Part shown: positions 57,640 through 64,000 of the stretch, piece by piece | Position numbering within the stretch: position 1 is the stretch's first letter | Layout of the letters: each line of letters starts with the position of its first letter | From: Gnetum montanum | Taxonomy: Eukaryota; Streptophyta; Gnetopsida; Gnetales; Gnetaceae | Length of the DNA: 64,000 bases | Direction: 5' to 3' | Assembly (NCBI GenBank): GCA_015680685.1 | Contig: MNCI01015029.1 | Location: forward strand, 896,126 to 960,125 | Made by a program: the position numbers and the translations under genes | Notes under the pieces: model-generated | The model's database searches: none | Seen by the model: the letters and a program-made list of their open reading frames with translations, nothing else | What the model was told of the DNA's origin: nothing

Positions 57640-58740
57640 GACATACTATTGACATGTGTTAGCAACAACAAAGCGTAGACAATCATCAAACAAGTCCATG
57701 AGGGACTTTGTAGAGACCACATTGCACCTAGGGAAATGGCAATAAATATTAGACACTTAGGGTACTATTGGCCATATATGAAGCATGATTGCATCTCTAA
57801 GGTCAAGACATGTGACACATGTCAATGGCATGGTAACCTCATGCACATGTCACCTACTAAATTACATACAATGCAATTTATATGGCCATTCCAGCGTTGG
57901 GGTTTGGACATCATAGGACCAATAATGCCTACATTATCCGTAGGGCATATCTTCATCATAACCACCACTAAATATTTTATGAGGTGGGCTGATGTAATGC
58001 CTCTTAGAAAGACTACATCATATCAGGTCTACAAATTCATATTTGATAACATAGTGACCTGCTTTGGCTTAACCATGATCATAGTCACAAACAACGAGCC
58101 ATAGTTTAGTAGTGCTAAGACCAAAGCCTTTTGCAAGTACTTTAGAATCAAAAATTCCTTTTTGTCAAACTCCTACCTATAGGTGAATGGCCAAGTAGAG
58201 GCCACAAACAAGGTCATTTTCAATCTTCTAAAGAAGATCCTCAATAGTAATAAATGGTGATGACATGAGCAACTAATCTACACACTCTGGGCTTACTGCA
58301 CAATATGAAGAACTGCAACAGGTAAGATGCCATATAGTTTGGTTTATGGGTTTGAAGCAATCTTGCCTCTTAAATTGTAGGTTCCATTGCTCCATGTAAT
58401 CCTCTTAAGCTTCATCAACAAAGCTCAAAATGACAAGTTGAGAACTATGAACCTCAAATTGATAGAGCAGAAGCACATGTAAACACTTTGTCAAATTGAG
58501 TGGTACTAATAAACAAAATGGTAGAAACACTATCATAATTAGTGCCAATGATAAATTAATGAGGGGGACCTAGTTCTCAAGGCCATTTGCAAACTTGCAA
58601 GAAAATTCTTAGCCAACTAGGAAGGACCTTTCTTGGTCGTCAAGGTTTATAGTAATGAAGAATTCAAGCTTGTTGACCATGATGGTAATGAGTTTGCCAA
58701 TCTAGTAAACCTCTCATACCTAAAGTTGTACTACACATAG
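57640..58740 (+). pseudogene. Element B integrase
   Basis: The zinc finger reads VHEGLCRDHIAP, GYYWPYMKHDC and CDTCQWHGN. The core gives WGLDIIGPI (first Asp), FGLTMIIVTNNEP with the second Asp changed to Asn as in A, and VNGQVEATNKVIFNLLKK. The C-terminal end reads LANxEGPFLVVKVYSNEEF and LVNLSYLKLYYT, with its stop at 58738-58740. Stops at 58180-58182, 58378-58380 and 58618-58620 are at positions also stopped in A. Confidence 0.88.
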
Positions 58741-58761
58741 CATGCAATGTCTCATCAATCA

Positions 58762-59617
58762 TGATGAGTGGCGAGATACCCCTACACTCAACCATATGAA
58801 ATGAGCATAGCATGCGCGATCCGGTCGAACTCCGTATACAAACTAGTTGTGAACCTAGATAGTTATCCCTAGGTTGTAGTTCGCTATCTTCCCACTTGGA
58901 CTAGTATTATAGTTTTCACATATGGTTTAGTCTAGAGTGAGGTGTATGATGTGTTCCTAATTATAACACTACTTTTGAAGGAAGTGGAAAATAATATTAA
59001 CTAAGCTAAGCTAGGAGGAAAAGGGTAAGAAAATATAATCTAGCCTAAGTGCAACAAGCGACCGATTCCTTGATCAACCATACACATCTTGGACCTTGTG
59101 CATGAATACCACTAGGATTACCAAGCATAGATCCTAGGTACGCCACTTGGCTACTAAGTAGTCACACTTAAATGCTCGTAATCAAGTTGTACTCGTTCCG
59201 CATTCTAGGAGTTTAAGGGTGAGAGAGAAAGGAGTAAATAACAATTAAATAATAATTAAATAAACAAAGTGACTGCTATAATGATGAAGTAATATCGATC
59301 TTTATTGCCAATCATGTGCATGCACAAGTACATCACACTCAAATAAAGAATGTCATACAATTACATTCACCACACTGCAAGCAGACACGGGAAAAATAAT
59401 CTATTTCTAGAGTGGTCGAACTACCAAAGCTTTGCTACTTCTAACTCCTAATAATGAACAAGGGAGAGCAACATATTATTTATAGATATGGTAGCAGCCT
59501 GCGATATCGCGTACGCGATATCGTAGGGAAGACGCAATATCGTGTACATGATATTGCGGGGGATGTGATATTGCAGCGGACGTGATATCGTAGCCTATGT
59601 GATATCGCATCTCATCA
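58762..59617 (-). repeat. Element D 3' LTR
   Basis: This 856-base LTR runs from sense TGATGAGATG to CACTCATCA and is homologous to the E1 LTRs. Sense TATAAATA lies at 59477-59484. Its sense start (59490-59612) is an array of palindromic GATATCG/CGATATC words, about eight in 120 bases, with CpG sites largely preserved, unlike E1 where they have decayed. Confidence 0.85.
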
Positions 59618-59630
59618 TACCCCCACAACT
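59618..59630 (-). promoter_or_regulatory. Element D polypurine tract
   Basis: The minus strand reads GTTGTGGGGGTA immediately before the LTR start TGATGAG. Confidence 0.75.
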
Positions 59631-59787
59631 AAATAAAAACTCAACCTCGAGTTAAAAATAGAACAAGTTCCATTGATTACATAGTGGATAGGTATGGGAT
59701 TATTAATTGGAAAAAGAAATGAAATAATGCCGCAGTGTGGGAAGACAGAACATAGAGAAAAATACTACAACTACAAAAATGTGGAAC

Positions 59788-62602
59788 TCATGTAGTTCTT
59801 GGTGGTAGTGGCTCCTCCATAGGCACTTTCCCTTTGTCATGTGCTCCAGGCTTTGAAAGTTGATGATGTTGAAGTATGGCCTGGAGTTTCTCCTCTTCAG
59901 TCTGAGGGTCTTGTGCCATCCATGTGAGTGTTCCAATCTTTAATGGAGTTAGTACTTCCCACAGATAGGGTAGTTGCGAGAACATCTGGTTGACTTTGAC
60001 ATACCATGCCACGAACACCCGTCGTTCCTCCTCATAGGCTCTAGCTTTGTTCTTGTATTCATGAAGATCTGTTAGCCATTAATCCAAGTTAGTTGCTACA
60101 TCTTTCTATCCTTGGTATCTTACTTTTACCACCTCGAGCTCAGAATTTGCAAAATCTAATTTCTCTAGCAGTTTCTTGTGCGTTGCAAATTCTATTTCAT
60201 ATTTGAGATGGATGGAAGCCACCTGCTACTCAAGCTCTGACCTCAGACATCCTACTGTTAAGATGGCAAGGTTGGCATATCTAAGGTTTGCCAACTCCAT
60301 ATATTCTGTTAAGTCTTGGATCTGCAGGTCCCGATTTTTAACTTCCGCTTGGTGGGCGAGAGCGTAAGTGTCCAATATGGCCCCCCAATTAGTGTGTTGA
60401 GCACTAATAGTGTTGATTTGAGCCTTGGCCATATGGATCTCCTTCTCCAAGATTTGCTTGTACATCCCCACCTGATCACAGAAATGCTCCTTCAGCTTCT
60501 CGTGTCGTTTAGCCTCATTCTGCCACACACTTATCTCTATTGCTAATTTTTGTCGAATAACACGTACCTCCCCCATTGAGAGGGTTCGATTATCTCTATC
60601 TAAAAAGCTTACATCTTGGTTGACCTGAATGAATTTTTCTCATAGCTGATGAAAATTTTCATCGAGACCATTCTTTTGTTTCTCTATAGAGCTCAACCAG
60701 AGATTATCTGCAACCAACTGCTTATTCTCTTCTTCTAAGGCGTTGAGTGCCTTAAGATGTGCATGCATTTGTGCCTATGATGCAGAGGCATCCCAAACAG
60801 CCATCTCCTTTTCTTTTGCCACCTTCTTATTCTTTGCAATCAATTTGGTCAGTTTATCTATTCTAAAATTTTCTAGCTGGTCTGTAGGAATGAATTGTAG
60901 AGGATCCCAATATGCTACTTGTAAGGCTATGAGCTACTTTTGTAATCTCTACAGTTTAGCTTCAGCATGCTCGGCCCTTACTTTGGATATGACCAGCTTT
61001 CCCTTTGTGGAACTGAGGTATGATTAAATTGTTGTTACATCCTGGGGGATTTCAAATAGAGAATTCATTACTTGTCCTATTTGAAGTAATCTATCTAGTG
61101 CATCCTCATGTTCCGTAGGAGTCATCGAGGTTTTGGCAAGAGTTTGAGCATCCTGTGCTCCTGAGAGATTTGCCGGTGGCACAATAGGTATATTAAAGGA
61201 TTCCTTGATGTGGTGAGCAACCACTTCAGCAGCTCCCGTAGCATTCTAGTATTGGATGACCACCACAGTGGCCCCTTCACCAGTCTCTAACTACACCTGG
61301 AAAGATGTCAGGTTTCCTGAGATCTGTTGCGATCATCTGCTTTCCCCTCCATCTATTTGAATTGATAATTTTTTCCTTGTGCGATCTAATGAGATAGTAG
61401 GCTAGTCGGCATCATTGATGACTTGGAAGAGGTTTACGTCATCATGACTTCCCCAACTAACCATCTCAGCAATGGCCCTAAGATGGTTCATTGATGGTCT
61501 GTAATCTTGCGGTGGGGGTGGCTAATCCTGACCTGTGCTGGGCCCCGCTTCCTGTTGTAGGCTGGGACCTATGGCTGGAGGTCAACTAGTTCCAAACACC
61601 TGTTCTTCTTCTTGTACTTCTTGTTCTGGTCTCAACTCTTCACCAGTGCTCTTTTTTGGAGCTGGCACCTTTAACAATTCAGCATAAGAAGCATTTTGGG
61701 CTTTTCGGAGGACGTCATTGGTGTATCCCCAAATACCATCCCGTTGGCATAGTTTTTTGATAAGACAGGGGAAGGACAACGCCATCTTCCCTGACTTCTG
61801 TTCTTCAGATTGCCTTAGGATCTCCATCAAATATAGATGAGGAAGGTTAACATTAACCTTTCCCATGAACATTGCACATCCTCTCACTACATATGTCGAT
61901 ATTCTTTTCAAGCCTTTTGTGTGGAAGAGGTGATAGGTTCCAATTTTGAAATAAACTCTCTCTTCCATCGTCAACTCACCAAAAGCTTTATCTCTACCAT
62001 AAGCCTTCTCTAACCAATCCTTTTGCACATTAGTGTCCAATCAGGTAGATAACCAAGCAACATGGGGGCTTGAATTCGAAAGGTTTAACACTTTTGAAAT
62101 CACCTATGCAGGAAAGTCTACTATCACACCACAAATGTTAACCGTGGTTTCTTGCTCCTTATTGTGCCAAAACTGGTACATTTCACCTAAGTACCAGGAA
62201 CCACTTTCAGAGAGGACATGCCATAAGGGATACCCTTTGAGGTGATCCCTAATAGCCTCAGAAGCGAACTCTGCAAAATATTTGAGTTTTACCTTCACAA
62301 TCACCATAGTGTTGGCACATTTAGCCATTGTATGGAACAGAGACATGAGATGGTTGAGATTTTCTGAAATATTACAATACAAATATTTGAAATGGCAAGA
62401 TGTGATTGGGAAAGGTATTGGTTTCTATCATTTTTTTTAAATAAAGAAGAAGAAGAGAAAGAGATGGAAATCACTATGGGGATTTCAATGAATTCTCTCG
62501 TAAAAAGACAAGCATAAACCTTAGCCCTATTCCAAAGGGGAGACGTTGATTTCTTTTGGGACACATCACACAAATTAAATAGAAAATCAGAATTTTTCAC
62601 CA
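59788..62602 (-). pseudogene. Extra 3' ORF of element D, 864 codons in one frame, helical C-terminal half
   Basis: From 62382 to 59788 the minus strand is one reading frame without any frameshift, broken by about 16 stops of which about ten are TAG. The N-terminal half looks globular: FAEFASEAIRDHLKGYPLW, YLGEMYQFWHNKEQETTV, GELTMEERVYFKIGTYHLF and MALSFPCLIKKLCQRDGIWG. The C-terminal half is long amphipathic helix or coiled coil (RVIRQKLAIEISVWQNEAKR, EKEIHMAKAQINTISAQH), ending ELPLPPRTT-like. A possible first exon (62602 down to about 62490, MVKNSDFLFNLCDVSQKK) would join across an intron ending TAATATTTCAG at about 62367. The position, sense and just 5' of the PPT, is where Athila-type elements carry an env-like ORF. 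I see no convincing membrane anchor, so no envelope function is claimed. Confidence 0.65.
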
Positions 62603-62649
62603 TGGTATGAACGCAAGGTACCAAGGCATCGCACCTCTGGGAAGACCGC

Positions 62650-63460
62650 AATATTCACCAGCATTTTGCAGGTCATGATTGAGGGCAACGGTGCAGTAGT
62701 GCAGACCATGACCAGAGGCAACGACGGAGAGGACGGCAGAGACATCAGCATGACGTTATTCATGCAGAGAAAAGAAAAACGTGGCTGCGGTAGTCATCAA
62801 GAAATAGAGGAAAAGAAAGGGACAGACATCAGCATTTCATTTTTTGTTGGGCAGCAAAACATAAGCAATGTTGACCACCTCTGTGATAGATGAACAGGGC
62901 CACAAAAACCCCCTCATGCATCACCAAACCCTGTTGGATTCTGTGCTATTCTAAAACCCTCGTCGTTCTAAAAACAAAAAGAAGATGCTTTGCCGTAGTG
63001 GGAGGAGCCCTAAGATTTACACATCATCACAAACCGCATGGTACAGACGGCACAATATTTTCGGGCAGTTGCAGGCTTTTGAATGCATTTCAAAAGGTGT
63101 TCTAGGCGGTGAAAGAAACAACAACAAATCAGCAATCACCAGTTTATCTGCCCTGGAACCTGCAATCAAAAAAGATATAATCATGCCCGATGCTAATGCC
63201 TTTGATACGGTGACGTTTCCTGACACGGTGGCTAAGCCTTCTCCTATGCTTGCAGTTGTTGGTAACGATTTTTGGTATGTTGAATTAGTTGCAGGTTCGA
63301 TGGCTTCGCCTTCGGGTTCGTCTTTTAGGTCATTCCGAATTTTATCTACAATTATCGGGATGCAAAAAAAAATTAAATTAACTACCACTACCACCAATAA
63401 GGTGGAGATTATATTATATTTCTATTACAAAATCGCAAAGCTTAGTGGTACTTAGAATTT
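62650..63460. other. Unassigned, relatively GC-rich segment with overlapping open frames
   Basis: Both strands are open: plus 62985-63455 (156 codons, with MPDANAFDTVTFPDTVAKPS) and minus 63397-63017 (126 codons, with GEGLATVSGNVTVSKALASG). Composition differs from the surrounding AT-rich repeats and CpG is more frequent, which hints at single-copy or recently added DNA. I recognise neither product and cannot choose a strand. Confidence 0.35.
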
Positions 63461-64000
63461 AAAATTTAAATTAGATTAGATTAGGGATCTAAACAAAGTA
63501 CATAATACAATACATATAGTGTGGAGCCCTGTTTTAGAAAAGCTTGCTTTAAAACATTATTATATATAAGTCATTACCTATTAAAAATTTTCCATATTGA
63601 TTATCCCATTTAAAGTCACATTAAAGTTAGCATAAAATGCTCCTCATTTTATGTATACTTCCTAACTTCCTAAATCACATAATTTTCTCCTAGCTTATTG
63701 GACAAGTAATCCTCTGATTGGTTAGTCAAATTACTTAAGAGAGAAGATAGGAGAGATATTTTTGAGATATTTTTGGGATATTTTTCCTAGGAAAAAGAGA
63801 ATCTCATTTTTTGGGAAGTCTTATACACCACTTAGAAGACTTGACTTCTCATTTTAAAGAGGCAAAATTAAAAAGATATATATTTGTATGAAGTAAGTTG
63901 CCACTATAGCTTGTATTCCTATGTATTTTAGAAATTATATTTTAATTTTCTATAATATTGTAACTACCAAGGCCACTTGTCAACTTATTTTTCTCTTTGG
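63461..64000. other. AT-rich sequence, nothing recognised
   Basis: It contains a GATTAGATTAGG-type short repeat near 63475 and GATATTTTTGAGATATTTTTGGGATATTTTT near 63753-63784 as a three-unit direct repeat. No coding signal is seen. Confidence 0.4.

Larger units (their letters stand above)
42966..58761 (+). mobile_element. Element B: 3'-truncated Tat-lineage retrotransposon related to A
   Basis: It begins TGAAACACC, the same LTR start as A, inside element C. Plus-strand order is 5' LTR, decayed PBS, gag with capsid, protease, tandem repeats, antisense gene (minus strand), inverted-repeat DNA, tandem repeats, RT, RNase H, second RNase H and integrase. The polyprotein ends at 58740, and 21 bases later the LTR of element D begins, so B has no PPT or 3' LTR in view. 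Protein identity to A is roughly 60% in the integrase core by eye, so A and B are distinct families with the same plan. Confidence 0.88.
58762..62640 (-). mobile_element. Element D: 3' part of an E1-type element with an extra 3' ORF
   Basis: In the minus direction an 864-codon frame precedes a polypurine tract and a 3' LTR (59617-58762). No RT, integrase or gag motif is found up to the window end. D either continues beyond 64000 or is truncated near 62640. It abuts element B at 58761, so it may have inserted into the B 3' end or replaced it by deletion. Confidence 0.7.

Noticed and set aside
41600-59617. C and D as the two ends of one element interrupted by B
   Set aside because: Their LTRs are in opposite orientations and carry different U3 arrays, so they belong to separate insertions.

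Overview
This window is plant nuclear DNA, most likely from a gymnosperm and probably a conifer. The evidence is AT-rich, CpG-poor sequence, very large and old LTR retrotransposons nested in each other, Ty1-copia and RTE-type LINE remnants, and pieces of NB-ARC/LRR resistance genes. The conifer assignment is inference. I found no intact protein-coding gene, no RNA gene and no CRISPR array; almost everything recognisable is decayed. A 390-base run of N at 13247-13636 marks a draft assembly.

Layout. 1-6.9 kb: unassigned sequence with an RTE LINE 3' end (minus, about 2180-2805), a resistance-gene LRR end (minus, 4500-5140) and a small intron-containing gene remnant of unknown family (minus, 5402-6118). 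6.86-7.26 kb: Ty1-copia RT/RNase H remnant (minus). 7756-14732: element E1, a complete LTR element on the minus strand (CTAAC duplication, about 0.8 kb LTRs, tRNA-Asp-like PBS, gag and protease) with no recognisable RT, RNase H or integrase, so apparently non-autonomous. 17780-18587: NB-ARC fragment (minus). 19072-19959: solo LTR related to E1. 20535-40764: element A, a 20.2 kb Ty3/gypsy element on the minus strand with 2.33 kb LTRs and a CATTC duplication. 41600-42965: element C, an E1-like 5' LTR, PBS and gag leader on the plus strand, interrupted at 42966 by element B. 42966-58761: element B, a plus-strand relative of A without its 3' end. 58762-62602: element D, an E1-like 3' LTR on the minus strand preceded by an 864-codon extra frame with long helical stretches. 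62.65-64 kb: unassigned.

A and B share one plan: LTR, PBS, gag, protease, tandem repeats, a gene on the OPPOSITE strand, more tandem repeats, RT, RNase H, a second RNase H, integrase. The second RNase H is the hallmark of the Tat lineage. The antisense gene (A: 30102-33612 plus; B: 53213-49860 minus) aligns between A and B from end to end, has recognisable spliceosomal introns, at least two at matching positions, and is preceded in both elements by the same kind of inverted repeat that fills that element's own LTR. I do not recognise its protein family; it is the best candidate here for a poorly described system.

Both elements are dead. A lost the capsid part of gag; B lost the protease glycine and one RT aspartate; both have Asn at the second catalytic position of integrase. 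Stop codons are mostly TAG and at least nine fall at the same aligned positions in A and B, which suggests either recurrent CAG-to-TAG deamination under CHG methylation or inheritance from a defective ancestor.
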